Translations under genes and position numbers: made by a program | From: VGBV01 sp963813725 | Lineage (GTDB): Bacteria; Actinomycetota; Thermoleophilia; Solirubrobacterales; 70-9 | NCBI GenBank assembly: GCA_963813725.1 | Contig: CAWFAI010000013.1 | Location: 186,001-250,000, forward strand | Direction: 5' to 3' | Length of the DNA: 64,000 nt | Part shown: positions 25,827 through 33,712 of the stretch, in pieces | How positions within the stretch are numbered: the first letter of the stretch is position 1 | Layout of the letters: every line of letters begins with the position of its first letter | Notes under the pieces: generated by a model | Seen by the model: the letters and a program-made list of their open reading frames with translations, nothing else | Databases searched by the model: none | What the model was told of the DNA's origin: nothing

Positions 25827-26528
25827 CTAGGGCGCGGGCGGCGTCGAGGGCCGCGGCGGGTAGATGTATTCCCAGACCCCGCCGGTGAACTCGCCGGGGT
25901 CGCGGGTGCGGACGGGCTCGAGCTGCGAGGTGACGCTGAAGCGAGGGCCGACCTCGACGCGGTCGCTCGGCCGCGGCGTGCCGCTGACCTCGTTGCCGTC
26001 CGCGTCCATGGCGCGCGTCTGGAAGCGGTCAAGCGGGCGAACGGGCGGGCCGCCGATCACCTTGCCCTCGAAGTCATAGACGCCGCCGTGGCACGGGCAG
26101 ATGAAGTTGCTGGCCGCCGCGACGTAGCGGACAGGGCAACCCAGGTGCGCGCAGCGGGTGGAGATCGCGACGAAGCCGTTCTCGTCCTCCTCCAGGTCCT
26201 CGTCGCCGCGCCGCACGTAGGCGGTGCTCTTGCCGGACTCGCCGATGCCCGGGACAACCGTGATCACCACGGTCTTGTAGGTGTCCTTGGGGAACTCCGA
26301 GACGGGGCCCACATCCTGCCAGTCGTCGCCCTGCACCTCGAACAGCGGCGCCAGCGCGAAGCCGATGGTCGGCAGCAGCACCGCGGCGCCGGCGGCGGCG
26401 CCCAGCGCCTGGCCGCCGACGATGAAGACGCGCCGGCGCGTGATGGATTCGCCCTCGAAGTGCCCCGCGGGGTCGGGCGTCTCGAGGCGCTTCGGCGCCC
26501 CCTGCTTGCTGTTTCCGTCGTCAGCCAC
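25827..26528 (-). CDS. qcrA: Rieske iron-sulfur protein of the bc complex
   Basis: 233 aa from a GTG. Twin-arginine signal-anchor (ITRRRVFIVGGQALGAAAGAA) then a soluble Rieske domain with CAHLGC and CPCHGG boxes that hold the [2Fe-2S] cluster. The Tat components are encoded 5 kb away in this window. It is the first of three bc genes in tight order (6 and 3 bp gaps). Confidence 0.94.
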   Translation of the reverse strand: MADDGNSKQGAPKRLETPDPAGHFEGESITRRRVFIVGGQALGAAAGAAVLLPTIGFALAPLFEVQGDDWQDVGPVSEFPKDTYKTVVITVVPGIGESGKSTAYVRRGDEDLEEDENGFVAISTRCAHLGCPVRYVAAASNFICPCHGGVYDFEGKVIGGPPVRPLDRFQTRAMDADGNEVSGTPRPSDRVEVGPRFSVTSQLEPVRTRDPGEFTGGVWEYIYPPRPSTPPAP

Positions 26529-26555
26529 GGTCGAAGGGGTGCTCTTGAGCGAAGC

Positions 26556-27146
26556 CTATCGAGTCGGCCGCGCCTGCCAGCGCGGTCCCATGCCGCTGCG
26601 CGCGGCCGCCGCGGCCGCCGCGGCCGCCAACAGCCGCGGCCCCTCGGGGCTGCCGTCGCGGAGCGCCCGCTTGGCGCGCTCGTGGCCGTCGGCGGGGCCG
26701 CCGCCGACCGCAACCGCCGAGGCCAGCCACAGCAGGTCTATCGCCTCGCCCGCCTGATCACCGTCGCGCGCGTGCAGCTGGGCCGAGAGGCTGATCAGGT
26801 CGCCCAGCTCGCGGACCGCGCTGACGTCGCCGCGGGCGGCCAGCCGCTCGAGGCCGAGCGCGTAGAGATAGTCGCCGGCGAGCAGCAGCAGGTCGGGGTC
26901 GGCCCCGTCCAGCAGGCGGGGGGTCCGGTAGTGCAGCAGGAAGCCCTCGCGGATCGCCTCGAACAGCAGCCCGTATTCACCCGGGGCGCCGGCGGCCCTT
27001 GGGCCCGACGCGACCAGCCGCCCCAGCGAGGGCTCGGCGGCCGGCTCGCGCACGTGCGGGGCGATGACCGCGTCGGTGCGCAGCTCCTCGGCCAGCCGCT
27101 CCAGCGCCCCGTCGGCGGCGCTCGGCGCCGGGGAGGTCGCGCTCAC
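26556..27146 (-). CDS. Uncharacterised helical protein in the heme/bc operon
   Basis: 196 aa from the GTG at 27146, which overlaps the hemL stop as GTGA. The protein is mostly helical and Ala/Leu rich: EYGLLFEAIREGFLLHYR, DLLLLAGDYLYALGLERLA, SAVRELGDLISLSAQLHA, and an Ala run near the C-terminus. No cofactor motif or signal peptide is seen. It sits between hemL and the Rieske gene, so a role in heme delivery or complex assembly is conceivable; that is only context. Confidence 0.75.
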   Translation of the reverse strand: MSATSPAPSAADGALERLAEELRTDAVIAPHVREPAAEPSLGRLVASGPRAAGAPGEYGLLFEAIREGFLLHYRTPRLLDGADPDLLLLAGDYLYALGLERLAARGDVSAVRELGDLISLSAQLHARDGDQAGEAIDLLWLASAVAVGGGPADGHERAKRALRDGSPEGPRLLAAAAAAAAARSGMGPRWQARPTR

Positions 27147-28459
27147 GGCAGCGCCTCGGCGAAGGCCTCGGCCGCGGCGGCGAGCGTGAGCCCGATCGAC
27201 TCGTCGTCGTGGGCGAGCGAGGGGAACCAGGCCTCGAACTGGGAGGGCGGCGGGTGCACCCCGCGCTCCAGCAGCGCGCGGCAGAAGCGGGCGTGCGCCT
27301 CGAGGTCGCACGCGCTCGCCTCCGCGAAGTTCCGCGGCGCGCGCTCGGCGAAGAAGACCGTCACCAGCCCCGGATACAGCGTCGCGGGCGGCCACGGCTC
27401 GACCGGGCCGCCGAACACGACCGTCACCGCCCGCTCGCCGGCGGCCTGGGCGAGGCCGTGGCCCAGGCGCTCGGTGATCGCTCCGAGGCGCTCGTAGGCC
27501 GCGGCATCCAGCTCGGCGAGGGTCGCGAGGCCGGCGGCGACCGCGAGCGGGTTCCCCGACAGCGTCCCCGCCTGGTAGACGTCGCCGGCCGGCGCGATCC
27601 TCCCCATCAGCTCCCTTGAGCCGCCGTAGGCCGCGGCGGGCAACCCGCCCCCGATCACCTTGCCCATCACGGTCAAATCAGCGGTGACGCCCAGCAGCTC
27701 CTGGGCGCCGCCGCGGGCCACGCGAAAGCCGCTGATCACCTCGTCCAGCACCAGCAGGGCGCCGTGCCCGTCCGCGGCCTCGCGCAGGAAGGCCAGGAAG
27801 CCCTCGGCCGGCGGCACCACCCCCATGTTGGCCGGCACGGGCTCGGCCAGGATCGCCGCGAACTCGCGCTCGGCGAGCGCCGCGGTGACGGCGTCCTGGT
27901 CGTTCCAGGGGACGATCGTGGTGTCGGCGGCCTGGGCCTCGGTCACCCCGGGCGACGCCGGGACGCCGGCCGTCGCCAGTCCCGAGCCGGCCTCGGCCAA
28001 GAGCCCGTCCACGTGGCCGTGATAGGCGCCGGCGAACTTCAGGATCGGGTCGCGCCCGGTCGCCGCCCGCGCCAGGCGGATCGCGCTCATCGACGCCTCG
28101 GTGCCGGACGAGGTCATCCGCATCATCTCCACCGAATCGAAGCGGCCGGCCACCTCCTCGGCCAGCCGCACCTCGCCCTCGGTCGCGGCGCCGAAGCTGG
28201 TGCCGCCCTGCGCCGCCCGGTTGACCGCCTCGACCACCCCGGGATGGGCGTGGCCCAGGATCAGCGGGCCCCAGGAGCAGACCCAGTCCACGTAGCGGCG
28301 GCCGTCGGCGTCCCAGATGTAGGGGCCCTCGCCGCGCTCGACGAAGACCGGGTCGCGCCCGATCGAGCCCATCGCGCGGACGGGCGAGTTCACCCCTCCC
28401 GGGAGGACGCGCTGGGCCCGCTCGAACAGCGATGCGGACCGGCCTTCAGGAGCCCCCAT
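27143..28459 (-). CDS. hemL: Glutamate-1-semialdehyde 2,1-aminomutase
   Basis: 438-aa class III PLP aminotransferase making 5-aminolevulinate in the C5 heme pathway. Motifs: VLPGGVNSPVRAM at the N-terminus, GTEASMSAIRLARA, LVLDEVISGFRVARGGAQ, and the PLP-Lys in MGKVIGGGLPAAAYGG, followed by YQAGTLSGNPLAVAAGLATL. The product feeds HemB, encoded two genes upstream. Confidence 0.96.
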   Translation of the reverse strand: MGAPEGRSASLFERAQRVLPGGVNSPVRAMGSIGRDPVFVERGEGPYIWDADGRRYVDWVCSWGPLILGHAHPGVVEAVNRAAQGGTSFGAATEGEVRLAEEVAGRFDSVEMMRMTSSGTEASMSAIRLARAATGRDPILKFAGAYHGHVDGLLAEAGSGLATAGVPASPGVTEAQAADTTIVPWNDQDAVTAALAEREFAAILAEPVPANMGVVPPAEGFLAFLREAADGHGALLVLDEVISGFRVARGGAQELLGVTADLTVMGKVIGGGLPAAAYGGSRELMGRIAPAGDVYQAGTLSGNPLAVAAGLATLAELDAAAYERLGAITERLGHGLAQAAGERAVTVVFGGPVEPWPPATLYPGLVTVFFAERAPRNFAEASACDLEAHARFCRALLERGVHPPPSQFEAWFPSLAHDDESIGLTLAAAAEAFAEALP

Positions 28460-28484
28460 CAGGAGCCGCCGTCAGGGACCCGCA

Positions 28485-29618
28485 TCAGGTGTTCTGAGCC
28501 TCCCACTCGGCGTAGTCGGGCGTGAAGTAGTGCAGGCGGATCTTCTTGAACTCCGTCGAGGAGTAGAGGACCGCGCGGTCGGCGCCGTGCAGGTCGTGCT
28601 CGGCGGCGATCGCGTCCAGGATCGCGTCGCACTCCTGCTTGGAGCGCCCGTGGGCCATGGTGAAGACGCTGTAGGGCCAGTCCGCGTAGGTCGGGCGCTG
28701 GTAGCAGTGAGAGACACCCCGCACGGCCGCCATCCGCGCGCCGACGTCCGCGATCCGCTCCTCGGGCACGCGCCAGACGCCCATGCCGTTGGCCGAGAAG
28801 CCGGCGCGACGGTGGTAGAGAATCGCGGCGACGCGCCGCAGGATCTTGCGCTCGACCATCTCGCCCAGGTGCGCAAGCAACTCGGGCGTCTTCATCCCGG
28901 CTTGCTCGGCGGCGGCGTCGTAGGGACGATCGGTCACCTCCATCGGGCCCTGGAGCGCGCGGATCACGGCGACGTCGCGGTCGTCGTAGGGCTGGGCCTC
29001 CAGCTCGCGCGGCGTCACGGGCTCGGCAACCGGGGCGGCGAGGTCGCCGGTGCCGCCCTCCATCTCCAGGTTCATGTTGATCTTGAACAGCGTCAGCGTC
29101 GGCAGCTGGCGGATCGACTCGGCGCCGGTCAGGCGCTGGAGGACCTCGAGCGTCCCCTCCAGGCCCAGCTCGGAATCCGGCGGGGTCGCGATCGTGAACC
29201 AGAGGTTGAACTCGTGGGTGCGCAGATAGTTGTGCGAGACGCCGGGGTGGGCGTTGATGACCTTCGCCGCGCGGTGCGGGTTCTCGGCGTCCACCTTGGC
29301 CGCGACCAGCATCGAGCTGTAGCCGAGCGCGCGGGTGTCGAAGATCGGGGTGATCTCGCGGATGATCCGACCGTCGAGCAGGCGCTGGGTCCGCTCCATC
29401 AGCTCGTCCACCGGCATCCCGGACTCGCCCGCGAGCAGGGCGAAGGGCTCGGCGTCGAGCGGAAAGCTCGACTGCAGCAGGTTCATCAGGCGCTTGTCGG
29501 CGTCGTCCAGCGGGATCGCGGCGCCGTGCTTGCGCGAGCGCAGCTTCGGCGTCGCGTTGGCGGTCGTGATGCCGTCGCCCGACTCGGGCGCCGCGGTCTC
29601 GGGCGCGGGCTCGGTCAC
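28485..29618 (-). CDS. Siroheme decarboxylase-like protein, AhbA-AhbB fusion (AsnC/Lrp-type modules)
   Basis: 377 aa with two homologous halves, each a winged-helix plus RAM-like domain. N half: DDADKRLMNLLQSSFPLDAEPF, IIREITPIFDTRALGYSSML, HNYLRTHEFNLWFTIA. C half: DDRDVAVIRALQGPMEVTDRPYD, ILRRVAAILYHRRAGFSANGM, HCYQRPTYADWPYSVFTMAHG. In the siroheme-dependent heme route AhbA and AhbB are separate subunits that remove two acetate side chains; related NirD/L proteins act in heme d1 synthesis. It overlaps hemB by 4 bp and lies before hemL. Either an enzyme or a heme-responsive regulator would fit; the paired PIFD and SYxxR-like motifs favour the decarboxylase family. Confidence 0.8.
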   Translation of the reverse strand: MTEPAPETAAPESGDGITTANATPKLRSRKHGAAIPLDDADKRLMNLLQSSFPLDAEPFALLAGESGMPVDELMERTQRLLDGRIIREITPIFDTRALGYSSMLVAAKVDAENPHRAAKVINAHPGVSHNYLRTHEFNLWFTIATPPDSELGLEGTLEVLQRLTGAESIRQLPTLTLFKINMNLEMEGGTGDLAAPVAEPVTPRELEAQPYDDRDVAVIRALQGPMEVTDRPYDAAAEQAGMKTPELLAHLGEMVERKILRRVAAILYHRRAGFSANGMGVWRVPEERIADVGARMAAVRGVSHCYQRPTYADWPYSVFTMAHGRSKQECDAILDAIAAEHDLHGADRAVLYSSTEFKKIRLHYFTPDYAEWEAQNT

Positions 29619-30617
29619 CGCCGGGCGGCCTCCTCGGCGATCCAGGCGGCGGCGTCCTTGGCGAAGTAGGTGACGATCAGGTCGGCGCCCGCGCGGCGGA
29701 TCGCGACCAGCGACTCCAGCGCCGCGGCTCGCTCATCGATCCAGCTGTTGGCGCCGGCCGCCTTCAGCATCGAGTACTCGCCGCTCACGTGGTAGGCCGC
29801 CACGGGCGCGCCCGTCGCGTCCTTCACCCGGCGGACCACGTCGAGGTAGGGCAGCGCCGGCTTGACCATGACCACGTCCGCCCCCTCCTCCAGGTCGAGC
29901 TGGGCCTCGCGCACCGCCTCCTCGGCGTTGGCGGGGTCCATCTGGTACCCGCGCCGGTCCCCGGCCTGCGGGCTCGACCCGGCCGCCTCGCGGAAGGGGC
30001 CGTAGAAAGCCGAGGCGTACTTGGCGCTGTAGGCGATGATCGGGACCTCTGAGTGCCCCTCCTCGTCGAGTTGGTGGCGGATCATGCCGACTCGCCCGTC
30101 CATCATGTCGCTGGGGGCGACCGCGTCGGCGCCGGCGGCGGCGTGGGAGATCGCGGTCTTGGCGAGGAGCTCCACGGTGAGGTCATTGTCGACGTCCCCC
30201 GGGTCGGCGCCCTCGCGGACGACGCCGCACTGGCCGCTGGCGGTGTATCCGCAGAGGCAGACGTCGGTGATCACCACGACCTCGGGGTGGGCCTCCTTCA
30301 GGGCCCGCACCGCCATCTGCACGACGCCCTCGTCGTCGTAGGCCTCGGTCCCGTACTCGTCCTTCTGGGCGGGGATGCCGAACAGGATCACCGCGCGGAC
30401 TCCTGCCGCGGCGACCTCGGTCACCTCGGCCACCGCCTCGGAGATCGAGAGGCGCTCGATCCCGGGCATCGCCTCGATCGGCTCGCGCACACCCTCGCCT
30501 GCGGTCACGAACAGCGGCTGGACCAGGTGCGCCGGCGACAGCTCGGTCTCGCGGACCAGGTCACGCAGCGTGGCCGTTCTGCGCAGGCGGCGCAGGCGTG
30601 TGGCCGGGAAAGGTCAC
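29615..30617 (-). CDS. hemB: Porphobilinogen synthase (delta-aminolevulinate dehydratase), frameshift at its 5' end
   Basis: Joins two 5-aminolevulinate to porphobilinogen. Visible motifs: zinc Cys DVCLCGYTASGQCG, VAPSDMMDGRVGMIR, Schiff-base Lys in SAKYASAFYGPFR and MVKPALPYLDVV. The conserved N-terminus (FPATRLRRLRRTATLRDL, then LSPAHLVQPLFV) is encoded upstream in the same frame but has no start; the GTG at 30617 (V-T-F-P) is one base out of frame, because TTTCCCGG seems to hold one extra C near 30606. A start at GTG 30508 would lose about 37 conserved residues. First gene of the heme-quinone-bc block. Confidence 0.88.
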
Positions 30618-30624
30618 GGTCGCG

Positions 30625-30630
30625 ATTCTA
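30625..30630 (-). promoter_or_regulatory. -10 element of a leaderless promoter for the hemB operon
   Basis: On the minus strand TAGAAT is followed by 7 bases and the GTG at 30617. There is no ribosome site. The spacing puts transcription start at the GTG, which supports that codon as the true hemB start and makes this the promoter of the nine-gene block. No clear -35. Confidence 0.55.
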
Positions 30631-30633
30631 CGG

Positions 30634-30713
30634 AGGACCGTGCGCTCGGCGGGCGGGGCGTGTCACACGCAGCAGGACCATGCGCTCGACGGGCGGGTCC
30701 TGTCACGGCAATG
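30634..30713. repeat. 40-bp tandem repeat, two units
   Basis: AGGACC(G/A)TGCGCTCG(G/A)CGGGCGGG... begins at 30634 and again at 30674. The end of the second unit is the left arm of the large palindrome at 30693; the first unit ends in a related but decayed arm (GCGGGGCGTGTCAC). It looks like a partial duplication of the palindrome's flank, or a remnant of a second element. Confidence 0.6.
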
Positions 30714-30774
30714 ACCCCCACCCCTGCGGTATGGGAATGTCCTCGGGGTGGGGCCCCACTGCCGTGCCACCCGC
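30693..30774 (+). repeat. Nested palindromic element, copy 1 (82 nt)
   Basis: Three coaxial stems. Outer: GCGGGT (30693-30698) with ACCCGC (30769-30774). Middle: ACGGCA (30705-30710) with TGCCGT (30760-30765). Inner: CCCCACCCC (30716-30724) with GGGGTGGGG (30745-30753). The 20-nt loop TGCGGTATGGGAATGTCCTC (30725-30744) is identical in copy 2 at 34139-34158. It is intergenic, between the ABC permease stop and the hemB promoter. No T-run follows, so it is not a simple terminator. I do not recognise the family. Confidence 0.8.
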
Positions 30775-30813
30775 CCGAGGAGCGGTTACGCAGACGGCGC
30801 GACCGCGCAGCGT

Positions 30814-32172
30814 CTAGGCGAAGCGGCGTAGGGCGAGGCGGGCGATGGCGAAGTAGGCCAGGGTCAGCAGCGCCAGGTGCAGGAGGTTGATGGGGAGGTC
30901 TCCGGTGTCTGAGAGGCCGGCGGCCAGGGCGTCCAGGGCCGGGCGGAAGGGGAAGGCGCCGGTGACGACGCGGATCCAGTCATAGAGGGTCTCGCTGACC
31001 GTGCCCGAGGGGACCAGCGAGAGGAAGGCGATCGGCAGGGTGAGCGCGAAGGCGGCGAGGGCGCTGGCGCGGACCTCGCGGGCGGCGACGCCGATGGCCG
31101 AGCCCATCGCGGCGAAGGCGGCGCCGGCGAGGACGATGGCGGCGCCGAACAGAGGGAACCGCTCCCACTGCAGCGAGACGAACAGCTCCAGCACGCCGAG
31201 CAGGACGATCGCGACGACGATCGAACACAGCGTGCCCAGCCCGATCTTCTCGACGAGCAGGGCGGCGCGGGTGACGAGGCCGCGGGTGAGCCGGGCGAAT
31301 GTGTTCTCTTCGCGCTCCAGCGCCAGCGAGCCCGCCACCAGCAGGGTGGTGACGAACATCAGGGTGATCGCGATCGCGACCGAGATCGCGAAGGTGTCGA
31401 GGGGTGGCACGTCGCCCGAGACGACCTCCTTCTGCACCGCGATCGGCTGGGCGACGGAGCCGAGCAGCTCGTCGGCGAAGCCCAGGTTCTCGCCCGCCAG
31501 GTCGGCGAACTGGACCACGTCCCTGACCACCTCGCGCTGGGGGCCCTGCAGCTCGGAGCTGACCGCGCGCAGGATCTGCTGGGTGCGCTCCAGCCCCAGC
31601 ACGTCGATCGTCTGGCCCAGGAAGGGGACGCTGAACTCGCCTCCCTCAACCAGCACGTCGAGGTAGCTCAAGAGCTGCTTTGAGATCTCGGCCGAGAGGA
31701 TCAGGTTGGCCTCGGTGATCAGGGCGCTGATGCGGTCGTCCACCAAGCCCGCCTTGACGGGGTCGTCCTCGTTCACGTAGACCTCGACCTCGGCGGGGTC
31801 AAGGCCGGCTCCGGCGAGCTGGCTCTGCAGCTTGTCCAGGAAGTCCTCGGGCAGGACCAGCGCGGCCAGTACCTCCCCTTCCTCGACCATCTTGATCGCG
31901 TCCTCACGACTGTCGGTGTCGACGCACTCGACCCGCTCGCAGAGCTGGTCGAAGGCCTGCTCCTGGCTGAAGCCGCCCTCGCCCAGCTCCAGGCCCTCGC
32001 CCGCCTCTTCGGCCTCGATCTCGTTGAAGAAGGCGACCCGCGGCTTGTCGGAGTCGCGCGAGACCGCGAAGCCGATCAGCACCGCCAGCACGATCGGGTA
32101 GATGACCAGCAGCGCCGTCAGCAGCGGCGAGCGCTTCAGGATCTGCAGGTCCTTGAGCAGCAGCCAGCGCAT
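30814..32172 (-). CDS. ABC-2 type transporter permease
   Basis: 452 aa. One N-terminal membrane segment (LLTALLVIYPIVLAVLIGFAV), a large extracytoplasmic domain of about 200 residues (VAFFNEIEAEEAGEG ... DVVQFADLAGENLGF), then five membrane segments including FAISVAIAITLMFVTTLLVAG and LALEREENTFARLTRG, the usual cytoplasmic EREENT coupling loop. It works with the ATPase gene just upstream (1-bp overlap). The substrate is unknown; drug or lipid-linked compound export is typical of the family. Confidence 0.85.
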   Translation of the reverse strand: MRWLLLKDLQILKRSPLLTALLVIYPIVLAVLIGFAVSRDSDKPRVAFFNEIEAEEAGEGLELGEGGFSQEQAFDQLCERVECVDTDSREDAIKMVEEGEVLAALVLPEDFLDKLQSQLAGAGLDPAEVEVYVNEDDPVKAGLVDDRISALITEANLILSAEISKQLLSYLDVLVEGGEFSVPFLGQTIDVLGLERTQQILRAVSSELQGPQREVVRDVVQFADLAGENLGFADELLGSVAQPIAVQKEVVSGDVPPLDTFAISVAIAITLMFVTTLLVAGSLALEREENTFARLTRGLVTRAALLVEKIGLGTLCSIVVAIVLLGVLELFVSLQWERFPLFGAAIVLAGAAFAAMGSAIGVAAREVRASALAAFALTLPIAFLSLVPSGTVSETLYDWIRVVTGAFPFRPALDALAAGLSDTGDLPINLLHLALLTLAYFAIARLALRRFA

Positions 32173-32897
32173 CAGGCGTGGCCCTTCTGCCTGAGGAACC
32201 TGACGAAATCGGCCTCGGGGTCCTCGACCGCGCCCCGCGCGCCCGCTTCGCTGCGCATCGCGGCGAAGCTCCCCTCGAACAGGACCTCGCCGTCGGCCAG
32301 GACCAGCAGGCGGTCGCCGTAGTGGCTGGCCTCCTCGATCTGGTGGGTCGAGTAGATGACGGTGGTGCCCGCCTTGGCGAGTCCCGAGACGAACTCCCAG
32401 AGCCGGATCCGCTGCCCGGGGTCGAGCCCGGCGCTCGGCTCGTCCAACAGCAGCACCGCCGGCTCGGCCAGCAGACCGATGGCGATGTTGATGCGCTGCT
32501 GGTTGCCACCGGAGAGCTCGGCCACCTGGTCGGCGCGGCGGTCGGCCAGGCCCGTCTGCTTCAGCATCGCCTCGACGGCGGCGTCGGGGTCAGGCGCCCT
32601 CTCCAGGCGCGCGAACAGGCGCAGGTTCTCCTCGACGGTCAGCCGCCGGTAGAGCGCGGCCTGCTGCGGGACCCAACCGACCTCGCCCGAGGCCTCGAAC
32701 GAGCCCGAGTCGGGCTCGCGAATGCCGGCGAGGATGCCGAGCAGCGTCGTCTTGCCGGCGCCGTTGGGGCCGACAACGGCCAGCAGCTCGCCCCTTCCCG
32801 CCTCGAAGCCGGCGTCCACCAGCGCCGCGCGGTCGCCGTAGCTCTTGGACAGGCCGCTCGCCCGCAGCGCGGTCCGCTCTGCGGACTTCGTCGCCAT
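32172..32897 (-). CDS. ABC transporter ATP-binding protein
   Basis: 241 aa. Walker A GPNGAGKTTLL, Q-loop VGWVPQQAALYRRLTVEENL, signature ELSGGNQQRINIA (LSGGN variant of LSGGQ), Walker B AVLLLDEPSAGLDP, switch His in IYSTHQIEEA. It pairs with the ABC-2 permease that follows. It is divergent from the YmdB-like gene, 35 bp apart. Confidence 0.93.
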   Translation of the reverse strand: MATKSAERTALRASGLSKSYGDRAALVDAGFEAGRGELLAVVGPNGAGKTTLLGILAGIREPDSGSFEASGEVGWVPQQAALYRRLTVEENLRLFARLERAPDPDAAVEAMLKQTGLADRRADQVAELSGGNQQRINIAIGLLAEPAVLLLDEPSAGLDPGQRIRLWEFVSGLAKAGTTVIYSTHQIEEASHYGDRLLVLADGEVLFEGSFAAMRSEAGARGAVEDPEADFVRFLRQKGHA

Positions 32898-32932
32898 CGC
32901 GGGGAAAGCTAGCGACTACCCTGCCCCGGGCC

Positions 32933-33712
32933 ATGCGCCTGCTCTTCATCGGCGACGTCGTCGGCAAGCCCGGGCGGGAGGGCCTGGCCGCGGCGATGCC
33001 CGCCCTGCGCGAGGAGCACCTGCCGGACCTGGTGGTGGTGAACGGCGAGAACGCGGGCGGTGGCGTCGGCATCACCCCCGAGACGGCCGACGAGATATTC
33101 GCGCTGGGCGCCGGCGCGATCACGCTCGGCAACCACACCTACCGCCACCGCGAGGTCTATCCCTACCTGGGCTCCGAGCAGCGGATCGTGCGTCCGTGCA
33201 ACTTCCCTGCGCAGAACCCCGGCCGCGGGCACACGATCGTGGACGCGGCGGGCATGAAGGTGGCCGTCATCAACCTCAGCGGCGAGCTGCACATGCGGGT
33301 CGAGCGCTCGCCCTTCCCGGCGATCGACGAGCTGCTGGACGAGCTCAGCGGCCGCGCCGACGCCGTCGTCGTCGACTTCCACGCCGAGTTGACCAGCGAG
33401 AAGGTGGCGATGGGCTGGCATCTGGACGGCCGCGTCGCCGCCGTGCTGGGGACCCACACCCACGTCCCCTCGGCCGACGCGCGCGTGCTGCCGGGCGGCA
33501 CGGCCCACATGACAGACGTCGGCATGACCGGCTCCCGCGACGGCATCATCGGGGTCAAGCGCGAGCAGGCGCTGGAGGCCTTCCGGACGCAGATGTCGGT
33601 GCGCTTCGACACCGCCGAGGAGAACGTCTGGGTGATGGGCGCCGCGGTCGAGATCGGCGACGACGGCCTCGCCCGCGAGATCACCCCGGTGATGCAGCCG
33701 GCCGCTCCGTAG
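32933..33712 (+). CDS. YmdB-family metallophosphoesterase (TIGR00282-like)
   Basis: 259 aa. Metal-ligand motifs of the family are all present: LLFIGDVVGKPGR, VVVNGENAGGGVGIT, TLGNHTYRHRE, VVVDFHAELTSEK and GTHTHVPSADARVL, with the C-terminal GIIGVKREQALEAF. Known relatives hydrolyse 2',3'-cyclic nucleotides and affect RNA turnover and biofilm switching. ATG start; TACCCT lies 10 bases upstream and there is no ribosome site. Confidence 0.92.
   Translation: MRLLFIGDVVGKPGREGLAAAMPALREEHLPDLVVVNGENAGGGVGITPETADEIFALGAGAITLGNHTYRHREVYPYLGSEQRIVRPCNFPAQNPGRGHTIVDAAGMKVAVINLSGELHMRVERSPFPAIDELLDELSGRADAVVVDFHAELTSEKVAMGWHLDGRVAAVLGTHTHVPSADARVLPGGTAHMTDVGMTGSRDGIIGVKREQALEAFRTQMSVRFDTAEENVWVMGAAVEIGDDGLAREITPVMQPAAP

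Noticed and set aside
24258..27497. 1079-aa plus-strand ORF across the bc operon
   Set aside because: It lies antisense to five recognisable genes and has no domain-like peptides.
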